From contig NC_041751.1 of NCBI RefSeq assembly GCF_004115215.2, forward strand, positions 33,309,958-33,373,957: a stretch of DNA of 64,000 nt, given 5' to 3'. Each line of letters opens with the position of its first letter. The first letter of the stretch is position 1. The notes under the pieces are model-generated. The model searched no databases. It was not told the origin of the DNA and saw nothing but the letters and a program-made list of their open reading frames with translations. The position numbers and the translations under genes were made by a program. Source of the DNA: Ornithorhynchus anatinus (lineage: Eukaryota; Chordata; Mammalia; Monotremata; Ornithorhynchidae). Shown piece after piece: positions 1-10,680 of the stretch.

Positions 1-69
1 CCTAGCACGTGAAAGGTAACGGGGCAGAAAGACATTTTGGTTCACCGACCTAAAGCATTTCCCAAATAA

Positions 70-342
70 CAACAACAATGATAATAATGATAACGGTATG
101 TGTCAAACGTTTTCTATGTATCGGGCACTGTACTAAGTGCTGGGGGAGTGGCAAGGTAATAGGATTAGACATAGTCCCTGTCCCATGTAGGGCTAACAGC
201 CTTAATCCGCATTTTACAGATGAGGGAACAGAGGCCCTGAGTAGTTGAGTGACTTGCCCATGGTCACACAGTAGACAAGTGGTGGAACCCAAGTCCTTCT
301 GACCCCAGGCCCACGCTCTATCCACTAGGCCATGCTGCTTCT
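70..342 (-). mobile_element. Mon-1/MIR-type SINE
   Basis: Full-length copy in reverse orientation, from a TTGTTAAGCGCTTACT-like end to CTGCTTCTC. Shared by group A units (matches 4740-5008). Confidence 0.8.
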
Positions 343-429
343 CCACGAAGCATTGACAAAGCCCTTCTCTAGAAGGTGAACTCTGACAGGTCGATCACGT
401 CGGAAGGAAAAGCTCTGGGGCCGCCTAAT

Positions 430-667
430 CCCGGATTGGTGAGCCGCAGGGAGGGGAGTCTGAGCATTTCCGGAGAAATCCCTATCTGACTGTCAGAGTG
501 GATCCCTCAGCAAGTCACTCATCCTCTCCCTCCTGAACACACACTAATCATTCCCTGAGGGAGGGAGAGACAAGGAAAGTAGATGATAAAAACTGCCTCG
601 GTCTTGTTCTGCCCGAGTCTGACTGCCCACGAGCTGCCCTCCCAGCCAGCACCAGCGATGGAGAAGG
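430..667 (+). promoter_or_regulatory. Candidate promoter and noncoding exon 1 of V1R gene 1
   Basis: Conserved cassette found upstream of each intact V1R. In order: TAATCA (545-550), palindrome TCCCTGAGGGA (552-562), an AT-rich box near 585-592, then a GC-rich leader with an upstream ATG at 658, ending at a donor GTGAAT at 668. This donor is slightly weaker than the GTGAGT of the other genes. The promoter and exon roles are inferred from conservation and the splice consensus. Confidence 0.65.
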
Positions 668-725
668 GTGAATAGGATAAAGCTGCCTCTCTGTCAGTGA
701 AGTTGCAGGGTCGGACTCTGAATTT

Positions 726-835
726 CATTTGTTCAATCATAATTTATTGAGCGCTTATTGTGTGCAGAGCACTGTACTAAACGCTTGGAGTGTACAGTTC
801 GGCAACAGATAGAGACCGTCCCTACCCAACAACGG
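726..835 (-). mobile_element. L2 3' end fragment
   Basis: TTTATTGAGCGCTTATTGTGTGCAG-type L2 tail, reversed. Also at 5398-5515 and 12262-12350. Confidence 0.75.
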
Positions 836-899
836 GTGAATTGGTAAGGACTCATTTTTCGGCTCTGTGTGTTACTGGACATTCGTTGACCTTGGGATC

Positions 900-1054
900 A
901 GGAGAAGCAGTGTGGTACAATGGATAGAGCATGGGCCTGGTAGTCTGTAAAATGGGGATTAAGGCTGTGAGCCCCATGTGGGACAGCCTGATAACCTGGT
1001 ATCTAACCCAGTGCTTAGAACAGTGCTTGCCACATAGTAAACACAACAAATACC
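900..1054 (+). mobile_element. Fused SINE made of two Mon-1 copies
   Basis: The head matches the SINE at 5568 (gene 2 intron) and the tail matches the separate SINE at 6131, so an unequal exchange joined them. Confidence 0.75.
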
Positions 1055-1074
1055 GTGATCATTATTATTATTAT

Positions 1075-1290
1075 TGTGGGCAGGGAATGCGTCTGTTATA
1101 TTGTACTCTCGCAAGCACTTTGGTATAGTCCTCTGCAAACAGTAAATGCTCAGTAAAAAAAATAGAGAAGCAGCATGGTCTAGTTTTCCTGTGGGCCGAG
1201 CACTGTACTAAGCGCTTGGGAGAGCAAACTACATCTGAGAAGGTAGACATGTTCCTGCCCATAAGGATAGTACAGTCTAGAGGAGTGGAG
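1075..1290. mobile_element. L2 3' end pieces in both orientations
   Basis: A forward tail (about 1075-1160) next to a reversed piece (about 1185-1290). Same pair at 6400-6610 and 13250-13465. Confidence 0.65.
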
Positions 1291-1789
1291 ATTTGTCTTA
1301 ATGACAGTAGCATCCTCCTGGAGGCGGCAGCATGTAGCAAGGACCGAGGAAGGGAAGAAGTTGGTGCCTAGAAGACCACTGAGGAGGCTGATACAGTAGA
1401 CTAGCCATAAACGACCAGAGATTGTTCAATTTGGTAATGGTTAGGGCAGAGAGGAAGGAGTTTATCTGAGAGTTGCATGAGAATAACCACAAAATTTAGC
1501 AGTAAGATTGAATGAGAGAGCTGAAGGACAAGTCGGAGTAGAGGATAAAACTCAGGTCATGGACATTTAGCATATGTAGGATAGTGATGCAAGTTAGGAG
1601 GGCCAAGTTTTCCAGCCCCTCCTTCCCAAATTGGGATAAACAAACAGTGGTCGTGTGAGGACCATTACAGGATGGATAGATTATGTAGACTTATGTTTAT
1701 GTAATTATGTAATTCACTTAATATGTGAATTAATTGAACCCATAGTCAAATTTCTGAGGGTCAGATATTTAGTATATAATATCCAACTA

Positions 1790-1872
1790 TCTATACCTAT
1801 TGACAATATATATATGTACATATATTCACACATATATATATATATATTAAAAAATCCGAATATTTAATATAT
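1790..1872. repeat. AT-rich TATATA tract
   Basis: Alternating TA runs 200 nt before the gene 1 acceptor; shorter versions at 7060-7130 and 13920-14010. Confidence 0.85.
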
Positions 1873-2062
1873 ATGACATCCTTTTATGTATCATACCCTA
1901 ATGAAGTCTCCTCTCTTTATCTCTGTCTCTCTGTCTCTCTTTTTGTATGTCTCTCTGTACGTCTCTCCCTCTTTCATCTCCCTCCCTCCCTCCTCCTCTC
2001 AGTTCTTCCCTGCAGGTCACCCTGTAGAAGTCCCCTTTAACTTGCACTGGAAATTCATATGA

Positions 2063-2989
2063 ATGAGCGACTCTCAGCTCTCCTTTGGGATTGTGATGCT
2101 GTTACAGACCGGCACCGGGCTCTCGGTGAACATTTTTCTCCTCTTGTTATATGCCCGGGTCGTTTCCGTCAGCCACAGACTTAGCTCCTCTGACCTGATC
2201 CTCGCCCAGCTGGCCCTGGCCAACACCATCATCCTCCTCACGTGGGGCATCCCACACACTCTGTCAATTTTGGAGTTGAGAATTTCCCTGGAAGACATTG
2301 GATGCAAAATAATCACGTATCTCTATCGAGTGGGCCGGGGCCTCTCCGTCTGCATCACCTGCCTCCTGAGCGTCTTCCAGGCCGTCACCATCAGCCCCGC
2401 CACCCCCCGGTGGGCGGCGGCCAAAGCCAAATTGCCCAAGTGCATCCTCCCCTCCTGTATCCTCTCCTGGGTGCTCAATCTACTGATAAATGTTGGTACG
2501 CCTGTGTACATAAGAGGCCCCAAGAACACCACTTTCCAGGCTACATATGATCTTAAATATTGTTCAGTGGCTCCTGTCAGTGCAGTAATCATGTTGGTGA
2601 ATACTATTCTTTACTCTGTCTGGGATCTGTTCTTCGTGGGGCTCATGAGCTTGGCCAGCGGCTACATGGTGTTTGTCCTGCACAGACACCACCGGCGGGT
2701 CCGGCACCTCCACGGACCCGACCGCTCTCCCGGGGCGATGCCCGAGGTCCGAGCGGCCAAGAGAGTCGTCGCCCTGGCCACTCTCTTTGTCCTCCTCTAT
2801 GGGCGACAGTCAGTGATGTTGAGTATTTTGCTGAACGTGAAAGGGTACTCACTTAGTCTGTTAAACAGTCACCTGGTTTGGTCATTCGCCTTCTCGGTTT
2901 TCAGTCCGTTCCTGATTATTTGCAGTGACCAGAGAGTGAGATCATTCTGGAAAAGCGAATCGTCTATTTCCAACCCGGATCCCTCCTAG
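2063..2989 (+). CDS. V1R gene 1, intact vomeronasal type-1 receptor (group A)
   Basis: A 308-residue seven-helix receptor. The V1R family acts in vomeronasal sensory neurons, signalling through Gi2 and TRPC2; the ligand here is unknown. Hydrophobic segments lie near residues 7-30, 45-64, 83-105, 128-147, 172-206, 234-254 and 268-287. The family signature TCLLSVFQAVTISP is at 99-112. Cys81 and Cys167 are placed for the loop disulfide, and a glycosylation sequon NTT is at 155-157. The length is typical and there is no break. The ATG is chosen because all paralogs begin here with a short polar stretch then LSFG. An acceptor CAG ends at 2015, 47 nt upstream; the matching noncoding exon ends at 667, so the 5' intron is about 1.35 kb, shorter than in genes 2 and 3. 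The numbered platypus V1R name cannot be assigned from sequence alone. Confidence 0.97.
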   Translation: MSDSQLSFGIVMLLQTGTGLSVNIFLLLLYARVVSVSHRLSSSDLILAQLALANTIILLTWGIPHTLSILELRISLEDIGCKIITYLYRVGRGLSVCITCLLSVFQAVTISPATPRWAAAKAKLPKCILPSCILSWVLNLLINVGTPVYIRGPKNTTFQATYDLKYCSVAPVSAVIMLVNTILYSVWDLFFVGLMSLASGYMVFVLHRHHRRVRHLHGPDRSPGAMPEVRAAKRVVALATLFVLLYGRQSVMLSILLNVKGYSLSLLNSHLVWSFAFSVFSPFLIICSDQRVRSFWKSESSISNPDPS

Positions 2990-3661
2990 GATCCCAGTTA
3001 TGTCAGCCGCTCTTCCCCAGAAGCCCAGAGCGAGAGTGACCCGTAAGCTGGAAAGATATTACAGAGGTGCCCTATGGCCCGAGAGACTCACCATACTCCA
3101 GTCCCGAGTCCTCCCTGACACTAAGGGGTGATGTAGGTTTTTCTCAGCAGTGACCAGCCCTCCCCTCAGGGTAAGCACCGAACCATGGCAGCACACAGGA
3201 CAACCATAGATCACGTGTAGGCCTCTGAACTTTTGACCCTTAATCCTAAGGCCGGTTCCACATCTGAGACTTAACGATGTTTTTAGGGCAAAAGATGTCT
3301 TATGCTATGAGGTAGACTGGAGGTTCAAATTGAATAATTGGTGGAAATGTTCCACCAGGACAGCCAGTGAATGAGATGGGGAAGCCAGAGGGAGAGCTAG
3401 GGCAAGGAAAAGGGATGGAAAAAGAGGCAGAGAGGCAGAGAAAGACAGAAGAAAAGAGATAAAAAGAAAAAGCAGAGAATGAAGCTCAACTGAACTCTTT
3501 TTGACGCATTACTGCTCCCTATCAAGTGGCGTGCCTATACAACCCTCAGGAGAAGGGAAAAGATAAAGGGAATTGTGGAGGAAAAAAATGGTTGAAGGGT
3601 GAATGTCATTTGCATTAAAGGTGACTCTAAATATGACCATTATTGTTGTAAATAATGCAAT

Positions 3662-3925
3662 TCTTGAGTAACATGACCTCATGGAAAGAGCACAGGCCTG
3701 GGAGTCAGAGGACCTGGGTTCTGATCCTGCCTCTGCCACTTGTCTGCTGTGCGACCTTGAAAAGGCATTTAGCTTCTCTGGTCCTCAGTTATCTCATCTA
3801 TAAAACGGGGATTAAAACTGTAAACCCCATGGACGACCTGGACTGTGTCTAACCCGATTATTTTCAATCTACTCCAGCGCTTAGTACAGTGCCTGGCACA
3901 GTGTAAGTACTTAACAAATGCCAAT
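3662..3925 (+). mobile_element. Mon-1/MIR-type SINE in group A 3' flank
   Basis: Old copy shared by units 1-3 (see 9090-9350, 15958-16183). Confidence 0.8.
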
Positions 3926-3949
3926 AAAAAAAAGTCTCAGTGTGGCCAG

Positions 3950-4430
3950 CGATTGGGAGAGTAAAATATAACAGTAAGCAGACACATTCCCTGTATAAAG
4001 TGAGCATACTGTCTAGAGCGGGGAAGACGGATATTAATTTGTAAACGACAGATATGTTCTAAGGAGGTGTGGGGCTGGGAAAGGGGCAGAACAAAGGGAG
4101 GATGTCAGGGCGAGGCAGAAGGGAGTGGGAGAAGAGGAAAGGGAGGGAGGGTGGGGGGTTCAGGTTCTTTCCCATCTGCTGGAGGCAGAATATGACCTGC
4201 AGTTGACGATGGGGGGAATGGTAAGAGTTTGCCCAAAGACCATCAGGAACCCATCGGTTAGTGAAGACAGTGACATAGACAATGGGGACAACGGATCCAG
4301 GTTTGATTCAGTCAGTCAGCCAGTCAATCAGTTGTATTTATTAAGTGCTTACAGTGTGCAGGGCACTGTGGTAGGTGCTTGGGAGAGTACAACAGAACAA
4401 TAAACAGACACCCTCCCTGCCCACATTTTG
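3950..4430 (-). mobile_element. L2 3' region
   Basis: Reversed L2 tail and upstream GGGAGTGGGAGAAGAGGAAA-type block. Shared with 9372-10140 and 16200-16690. Confidence 0.7.
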
Positions 4431-4634
4431 CGTCATGGTCCTGTAATCTAGTCTGCTCCTTTGTCCACTCCTCCCTAGCTCAGCTGCCTTACTCTCCCTT
4501 ATTCCACCCAGTGCTCCCAGTTTGGGATCTTTTTTTTCCTCAGCTGTTTTCGCAATGGATAAAAATCGAAGAACAAACAGCAGAGTCCTGTATCCCCTGA
4601 TCTCTCCTCTGAAGCCAAGCCCTGTTATCACAGA

Positions 4635-4684
4635 GTTTCCATAGTGCAGTGGTTATCACGTCTGTGTAGCACGCAAAAGGTAAT
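4635..4684 (+). pseudogene. tRNA-Val-like 5' half, copy in unit 2
   Basis: Starts GTTTCCATAGTGCAGTGGTT, matching the acceptor stem, D arm and A box of mammalian tRNA-Val, and continues to the anticodon stem with changes. The T arm and 3' acceptor strand are not recognisable. A retained fragment, not a working tRNA. Confidence 0.6.
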
Positions 4685-4739
4685 GGGGCAGAAAGACATT
4701 TTGGTTCACTGACCTAAAGCTTTTCCCAAATAACAACAA

Positions 4740-5008
4740 TGATAATAATGATAACGGTATGTGTCAAGCGCTTCCTATGTGCCGGGCACTGTACCACGTG
4801 TCCGGGGAGTTGCAAGGTAATCGGATTGGACACAGACCCTGTCCCATGTAGGGCTCACAACCTTAATCCCCATTTTACAGATGAGGAAACTGAGGCTCTG
4901 AGTAGTTGAGTGACTAGCCCAAGGTCACAAAGTAGACAAGTGGTGGAAGCCAGGTCCTTCTGACCCCCAGGCCCACGCTCTAGCCACTAGGCCATGCTGC
5001 TTCTCCAT
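4740..5008 (-). mobile_element. Mon-1/MIR-type SINE
   Basis: Unit 2 equivalent of the copy at 70-342; complete and reversed. Confidence 0.8.
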
Positions 5009-5091
5009 GAAGCTTTGACGAAGCCCTTCTCTAGAAGGTGAACTCTGACAGGTCAAACACGTCGGAAGGAAAAGCTCTGGGGCCGCCAGGT

Positions 5092-5333
5092 CCCGGATTG
5101 GCGGGCCGCAGGGAGGGAAGTCTGGGCAATTCCAGAGAAATCCCAATCTGACTGTCAGAGTGGATCCGTGCTCAGCAAATCACTCATCCTCTCCCTCATG
5201 AACACACACTAATCATTCCCTGAGGGAGGGAAGAGGCAAGGAAAGCGGCTGATAAATGCCGCCTCGCTCTTGTTCTGCCCGGGTCTGACTGCCCACGAGC
5301 TGCCCTCCCAGCCAGCCCGAGTGATGGAGAAGG
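5092..5333 (+). promoter_or_regulatory. Candidate promoter and noncoding exon 1 of V1R gene 2
   Basis: TAATCA at 5210-5215 is followed directly by TCCCTGAGGGA at 5217-5227, then the TATA-like GATAAAT near 5251, a leader with ATG at 5324, and donor GTGAGT at 5334. If spliced to the acceptor at 7238, the leader ATG opens a 14-codon frame that stops before the receptor ATG. Confidence 0.68.
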
Positions 5334-5397
5334 GTGAGTAGGATAAATCTGCCTCTCTGTCAGTGAAGCGGCAGGGTCGGACTTAGAATTTTTCGTT

Positions 5398-5515
5398 TGT
5401 TCAGTCGTTATTTATTGAGTGCCTATTGTGTGCAGAGCACTGTACTAAGCGCTTGGAGCGTACAATTCGGCAACAGATAGAGACAGTCCCTACACAACAA
5501 TGGGTGAATTGGGAA
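5398..5515 (-). mobile_element. L2 3' end fragment
   Basis: Reversed tail at the start of the gene 2 intron. Confidence 0.75.
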
Positions 5516-5567
5516 GGACTCATTCTTCGGCTCTGTGTGTTACTGGGGATTCGTTGACCTTGGGATC

Positions 5568-5838
5568 GTGAGAAGCAGTGTGATACTGTGGAGGGAGCAC
5601 AGGCCTGGTAGTCAGAAGAACCTGGGTTCTAATCCCACTCTGCCACTTGTCGGCTGTGTGAACTTGGAGCAAAGCCACTCAGCTCCTCTGGGTCTCAGTT
5701 ACCTCATCTGTGAAATGGGGATGAAGAATCTGGGCCCCATATAGGACAGGGATATTGTGTCTAGCCTGACAGATTCGTATCTACCCCAGGGCTGAGTGCA
5801 GTGCTTGCCCATTAGTAAGTGCTTAACAAATACCACAA
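5568..5838 (+). mobile_element. Mon-1/MIR-type SINE (SINE A of gene 2 intron)
   Basis: Complete copy, from GAGAAGCAGTGTG to TAACAAATACC. Shared with 12426-12692. Confidence 0.82.
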
Positions 5839-6130
5839 TTATTACCATGATTATTGATGATTGATTAGGATATTTATTAAACTTTCATGACGCCCTGGAC
5901 ACTGGGTACTGGGCACAAGAGGAGGCAAATTGAAGAAATCAGGCACGATCTCTCCTAAGTGGCCGGAAGGACAAATAAAGACACCGGGAATTAGTGGCCT
6001 ACAATGGGACCCATAAAAGATGCAAAACTTCAGAGCATTAAATAAGCAAAAATGCACTGGAGTCGATAGATTTCATCCCCCCAACTACACCCACCCAATC
6101 TTGGCCTGATCCTCTATATCCTAATCTCAT

Positions 6131-6383
6131 CGAGAAGCATCGTGGCTTTTTGGAAAGATCCCGGGCTTGGGTGTCGGAGATCATGAGTTCTAATCCCCAA
6201 AATGCCACTTGTCAGCTGTGTGACTTTGGGCAAGTCACTTAACTTCTCGATGCCTCAGTTACCTCATCTGTTAAATGGGGACTAAGGCCATGAGCCCCAT
6301 GTGGGACAACCTGATAACCTGGTATCTAACCCAGTGCTTAGAACAGCACTTGGCACATAGTAAGCGCTTAACAAATACCATCA
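6131..6383 (+). mobile_element. Mon-1/MIR-type SINE (SINE B of gene 2 intron)
   Basis: Complete copy; its tail has the GATAACCTGGTATCTAACCC variant also seen at 970-1010 and in unit 3. Confidence 0.82.
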
Positions 6384-7285
6384 TCATTATTAGTATTGTG
6401 GGCAGGGAATGGGTCTGATATTGTAGTCTCTCAAGCACTTTAGTACAGGGCTCTGCACACAGTAAATGCTCACTAACAAAATAGAGAAGCGACCAGGCCT
6501 AGTGTTCCTGTGGCCCGAGCACTGTACTAAGAGCTTGGGAGAGCAAACTACAACAGAGCGGGTAGACTTGTTCCCTGCCTATAAGGATAGTAACCGTCTA
6601 GAGGAGTGGAGATTTCTCTCAATGACGATATCATCCTTCCGGAGGCAGCGGCATGTAGCACGGACCAAGGAAGGGAAGAAGCTGGAGGCTAGAAGACCGA
6701 TGAGGAGTCCAATGCAATAGCCATGATATCACCAGAGAAGGTTCATTTTGGTAATGATTAGGGCAGAGAAGAAGGAGTTTATCTGAGAGTCGCGTAGGAA
6801 TAACCAGCCAAATTTAGCAGTGAGATTGAATGAGAGAGCTGAAGGACAAGTCGGAGTAGAGGATAACACTATGGTGGGGGACTTTTAGCATAAGTGGGTT
6901 GATGGTGGAAGTTAGAAGGGCAAGGTTTTCCAGCCCTTCCTTCCAAATCTGGGATAAACCAACAGTGCTTGTGTGAGGACTATTACAAGTCAGACATTGT
7001 GGACTTTTAATGTGAATTAATTTGACCCGGAGTCAAATTTCTGAGGGTCAGATATGTAATATGATATATAATATCCAACTATCTCTATCGACAACATATA
7101 TATAAAACAACCTTGTATTTAATATATGTAACGTCCTAATACATATCATATCTTCATGAAGTGTCTTTCTCTCCTTCTGTCTGTCTGTCTATCTCTCACT
7201 CTCCAACAATCCCTCCTCCTCTCAGTTCTTCCCTGCAGGTCGCTCTGTAGACGCCTCCATTAACTCACACTGAGAAGTCATATCG

Positions 7286-8212
7286 ATGGGCGACACTCGG
7301 CTCTCCTTTGGGACTGTGCTGCTGTTACAGACCGGCACTGGGCTCTCAGTAAATGCCTTCCTCCTCCTGTTTTATGCCCGTGTAATCTTCACCAGCCACA
7401 GGCTCAGCTCCTCAGACCTGATCCAGGCCCAACTGCCCTTGGCCAACATCGTCATCCTCCTCACGGGGGCCGTCCCACAAACTCTGTCATTTTGGGAGTT
7501 GAGAATTTTCCTGGACGATGTTCTATGCAAACTAACCATGTATCTTTATCGAGTGGCCCGGGGCCTTGCCATGTGCACCGTCTGCCTCCTGAGTGTCTTT
7601 CAGGCCATCACCATCAGCCCCAGCACGTCCCGGTGGGCCCGGATCAAAGCCAAATTGCCCAAGTGCATCCTCTCTGTTTGCGTCATCTCCTGGATCCTCA
7701 ATCTACTGATAAATGTTGGTGTACCTGTGGGCACAAGAGGCCCCACAAACATCACTTTTCATGCCACCTATGATCTTAAGTATTGTTCAGTGGCTCCTGT
7801 CCATACAGCAATCATGTTGGTGACTACTGTTCTTTACTCTGCCTTGGATCTGTCCTTCGTGGGGCTCATGAGCTTGGCCAGCGGCTACATGGTGTTTGTC
7901 CTGCAAAGGCACCACTGGCGGGTCCGGCACCTTCACGGGCCTGGACGCTCCCCCAGGGCGATGCCCGAGGTCCAAGCGGCCAAGAGAGTGGTCGCGCTGG
8001 CCACTCTCTATGTCCTCCTCTATGGGCGACAGTCAGTGATGTTGAGTATTTTGCTGAACGTGAAAGGGTATTCACTTAGTGTGTTAAATAGTCACCAGGT
8101 TTGGTCCTTCACCTTCTCGGTTTTCAGTCCGTTCCTGATGATTTGCAGTGACCAGAGAGTGAGATCATTCTGGAAAAGGGAATCGGCTATTTCCAACCTG
8201 GATCCCTCCTAG
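7286..8212 (+). CDS. V1R gene 2, intact vomeronasal type-1 receptor (group A)
   Basis: 308 residues, collinear with gene 1 without indels. The signature CLLSVFQAITISP ends at residue 112, Cys81 and Cys167 are kept, and a sequon NIT lies at 155-157. It differs from gene 1 mainly in TM1-TM2 (for example SVNAFLLLF, LIQAQLPLAN) and in the second extracellular loop. In intracellular loop 3 it has Trp where paralogs have Arg (RHHWRV). The splice acceptor ends at 7238, 47 nt before the ATG; the candidate first exon ends at 5333, giving an intron of about 1.9 kb. A truncated SINE sits about 70 bases past the stop and is shared only with gene 3, which marks the two loci as the closest duplicates. Confidence 0.97.
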   Translation: MGDTRLSFGTVLLLQTGTGLSVNAFLLLFYARVIFTSHRLSSSDLIQAQLPLANIVILLTGAVPQTLSFWELRIFLDDVLCKLTMYLYRVARGLAMCTVCLLSVFQAITISPSTSRWARIKAKLPKCILSVCVISWILNLLINVGVPVGTRGPTNITFHATYDLKYCSVAPVHTAIMLVTTVLYSALDLSFVGLMSLASGYMVFVLQRHHWRVRHLHGPGRSPRAMPEVQAAKRVVALATLYVLLYGRQSVMLSILLNVKGYSLSVLNSHQVWSFTFSVFSPFLMICSDQRVRSFWKRESAISNLDPS

Positions 8213-8283
8213 GATCCCAGGAAAGTCAGCCGCTCTTCCCCAGAGGCCCAGAGCGGGAGGGACCCGTAGGCCGGAAAGATATC

Positions 8284-8465
8284 ACAGCTCTGCCACTTTT
8301 CAGCTGTGTGACTGTGGGCAAGTCACTTCACTTCTCTGTGCCCCAGTGACCTCTTCTGTCAAATGGGGTTTAAAACTGTGAGCCCCCGTGGGACAACCTG
8401 TTCACCTTGCATCCCCCAGCGCTTAGAACAGCGCTTTGCACATAGTAAGCACTTAACAAATACCA
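8284..8465 (+). mobile_element. 5'-truncated SINE after gene 2
   Basis: Starts mid-element at GCTCTGCCACTT and is flanked by near-repeats ATATCACAG and ATATTACAG, as in 15146-15327. Absent at the same place in units 1 and 4. Confidence 0.85.
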
Positions 8466-9089
8466 ACCTTATATTACAGAAGTGCCCGTTGTCCCGAGAC
8501 ACTCACCACACTCCAGTCCCTAGTCCTCCCTGAGACTAAGGGGTGATGTAGGTGTTTCTCAGCAGTGGTCCAGCTCTCCCCTCAGGGTAAGCCCCGAACC
8601 AAAGCAGAGCACGGGACAACCATAGATCTCCCACAGGCCTCTGGGCTTTTGACCCTTAATTCTAAGGCCACTTCCACTTCTGAGATTTAACGGTGTTTTT
8701 CGGGCAAAAAATGTTTTATGCTAGGAGGTAGACTGTAGGTTCAAAGTGAATAATTGGTGGAAATGTTCTACCCGGACAGCCAGTGAATGAGATGGGGAAG
8801 TCAGAAGGAGAGCTAGGGCAAGAAAAGGGACTGAAAAAGAGGCAGAGAGGTAGGGAAAGACAGAGGCAAAGAGATGAAACGAAAGAGCAGAGAATGAAGC
8901 TGAATTGAACATTTCCCAAATTTTTCCTTTTGAAAGATCACTGCTCCCCATAACCCGGAGTGCCTATACTATCCTCATGAGAAGGGAAAAGAGAAACGGA
9001 ACGTGGAGGAAAAAATGGTTGAAAGGTGAAGGTCATTTAGATTAGGGAGGACTCTAAATATTACCATAGTATTGTAAATGATGCAGTTA

Positions 9090-9350
9090 TTGACGAGTAA
9101 CGTGGACTCAAGGAAAGAGCACGGGCCTGGGAGTCAGAGGACCTGGGTTCTAGTCCCGCCTCTGCCACTTGTCTGCTGTGTGACCTTGAGAAAGCATTTA
9201 GTTTCTCTGTTCCTCAGTTACCTCCTCTGTAAAATGGGGATCGAGACTGCAAACCCAATGGACCACATGGACTGTGTCCAACCTGTTTATCTTCAAACCA
9301 CTCCAGTGCTTAGTTCGGTGCCTGGCACACTGTAAGTGCTTAACACATGC
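9090..9350 (+). mobile_element. Mon-1/MIR-type SINE in group A 3' flank
   Basis: Unit 2 copy of the element at 3662-3925. Confidence 0.8.
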
Positions 9351-9682
9351 CAAAAAAAAGGCTCAGAGTGACCAGCGATTGGGAGAGTAGAATATAACAA
9401 GAGGCAGTCACATTCCCTGTATAAAGTGAGCTTACTCTTTAGAGCAGGGAAGACAGATATTAATCGACTCATAAATGACTGATATGTTCAAAGGGGCTGT
9501 GGGGCAGGGAAAGGGGCAGAAGAAAGGGAGGAAGTGAGGGCGACGCAGAAGGCGGTGGGAGAAGAGGAAAGGGAGGGAGGGTGGGGGGTTCACGTTCTTC
9601 CCCATCTGCTGGAGGCAGAAAATGACCTGTGGTTGAAGGTGGGGGAAATGCTAAGAGTTTGCCCAAAGACCAACAGGAATTA

Positions 9683-9956
9683 GAGAAGCAGCGTGGCTCA
9701 GTAGAGAAGCAGCGTGGCTCAGTGGAAAGAGCCCGGGCTTTGGAGTCAGAGGTCATGGGTTCAAATCGCGGCTCGGCCATTTGTCACCTGTGTGACGTTG
9801 GGCAAGTCACTTAACTTCTCGGTGCCTCAGTTACCTCATCTGTAAAACGGGGATTAAGACTGTGAGCCCCATGTGGGACAACCTGACTCCCTTGTGTCTA
9901 CCCCAGCGCTTAGAACAGTGCTTGGCACATAGTAAGCGCTTAACAAATACCAACAT
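9683..9956 (+). mobile_element. Young SINE private to unit 2, with doubled head
   Basis: Near-consensus copy. The first 22 bases (AGAGAAGCAGCGTGGCTCAG plus two) occur twice in tandem. Absent at the matching place in units 1 and 3. Confidence 0.85.
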
Positions 9957-10352
9957 TATTATTAACCCATTGGCTAGTCAAGAAAATGACATAGACGATG
10001 GGGACAGCGGATCCAGGTTTGATTCAGTCAGTCGGCCAGTCAATCAGTTGTATTTATTAAGCGCTTACTGTGCGCAGGGCACTGTGGTAAGTGCTTGGGA
10101 GAGTACAATGGAACAATAAACGGACACCCTCCCTGCCCACAACAAGCTTCATGGTTCCTTCTGTTATCTAGTCTGCTCTTTGGTCCACTCCTCCCTAGCT
10201 CAGCTACCTTGCTCTCCCTCATTCCACCCAGTGCTCCCAGTTTGGGTTCTTTTTTTTCTCAACTGATTTCACAATTGATAAAAATCAAAGAACAAACAGC
10301 AGAGTCCTGTATCCCCGATCTCTCCTCTGAAGCCAAACCCTGCGAACACAGA

Positions 10353-10399
10353 GTTTCCATAGTGCAGTGGTTATCACGTTTGCCTAGCACGCGAAAGGT
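10353..10399 (+). pseudogene. tRNA-Val-like 5' half, copy in unit 3
   Basis: Best preserved copy: acceptor 5' strand, D arm and a full anticodon stem-loop (TTTGCCTAGCACGCGAAAG). The anticodon position reads AGC (an alanine anticodon) instead of AAC or CAC. The sequence diverges from tRNA after the anticodon stem. Confidence 0.65.
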
Positions 10400-10454
10400 A
10401 ACGGGGCAGAAAGACGTTTTGGTTCACCGACCTAAAGCTTTTCCCAAATAACAA

Positions 10455-10680
10455 CAACAGTGATAATAATGATAGCGGTATGTGTCAAACGCTTCCTATG
10501 TGCCGGGCACCGTACTAAGTGCCGGGGGAGATACAAGATCATCGAGTTGGACATGGTCCCTGTCCCACATGGAGCTCACAGTGTTGATCTCCATCTTACA
10601 GATAAGGAAACTGAGACACAGAGAAGTAAAATGACTGGCCCAGGTTCACACATGAGACAAGTGGCAGTTCACCGTCCACC
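10455..10680 (-). mobile_element. SINE, reversed, truncated
   Basis: Starts like the 70-342 copy but lacks its last part. Repeated at 16983-17205. Confidence 0.75.

Larger units (their letters stand above)
1..4634 (+). repeat. Group A tandem unit 1 (carries gene 1)
   Basis: First of four tandem copies, starting inside the tRNA-like marker at the window edge. Order: minus SINE, promoter/exon 1, shortened SINE/L2 region, AT-rich stretch, gene 1, 3' flank with one SINE, and an L2 tail. It lacks the post-stop SINE of units 2 and 3. Confidence 0.85.
4635..10352 (+). repeat. Group A tandem unit 2 (carries gene 2)
   Basis: Same order as unit 1, with two full SINEs in the 5' intron, a SINE just after the gene, and a private SINE at 9683-9956. 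Bounded by tRNA-Val-like markers. Confidence 0.85.

Noticed and set aside
2242-2856. Overlapping open frames inside the receptor exons on both strands
   Set aside because: They follow from the GC-rich receptor codons and recur at the same place in every paralog; no independent evidence.
9469-9780. Open frames of about 100 codons across SINE and L2 copies (several places)
   Set aside because: They read through repeat sequence in arbitrary frames; similar peptides recur wherever the same SINE occurs.
10353-10425. Functional tRNA gene
   Set aside because: The T arm and 3' acceptor strand are missing.
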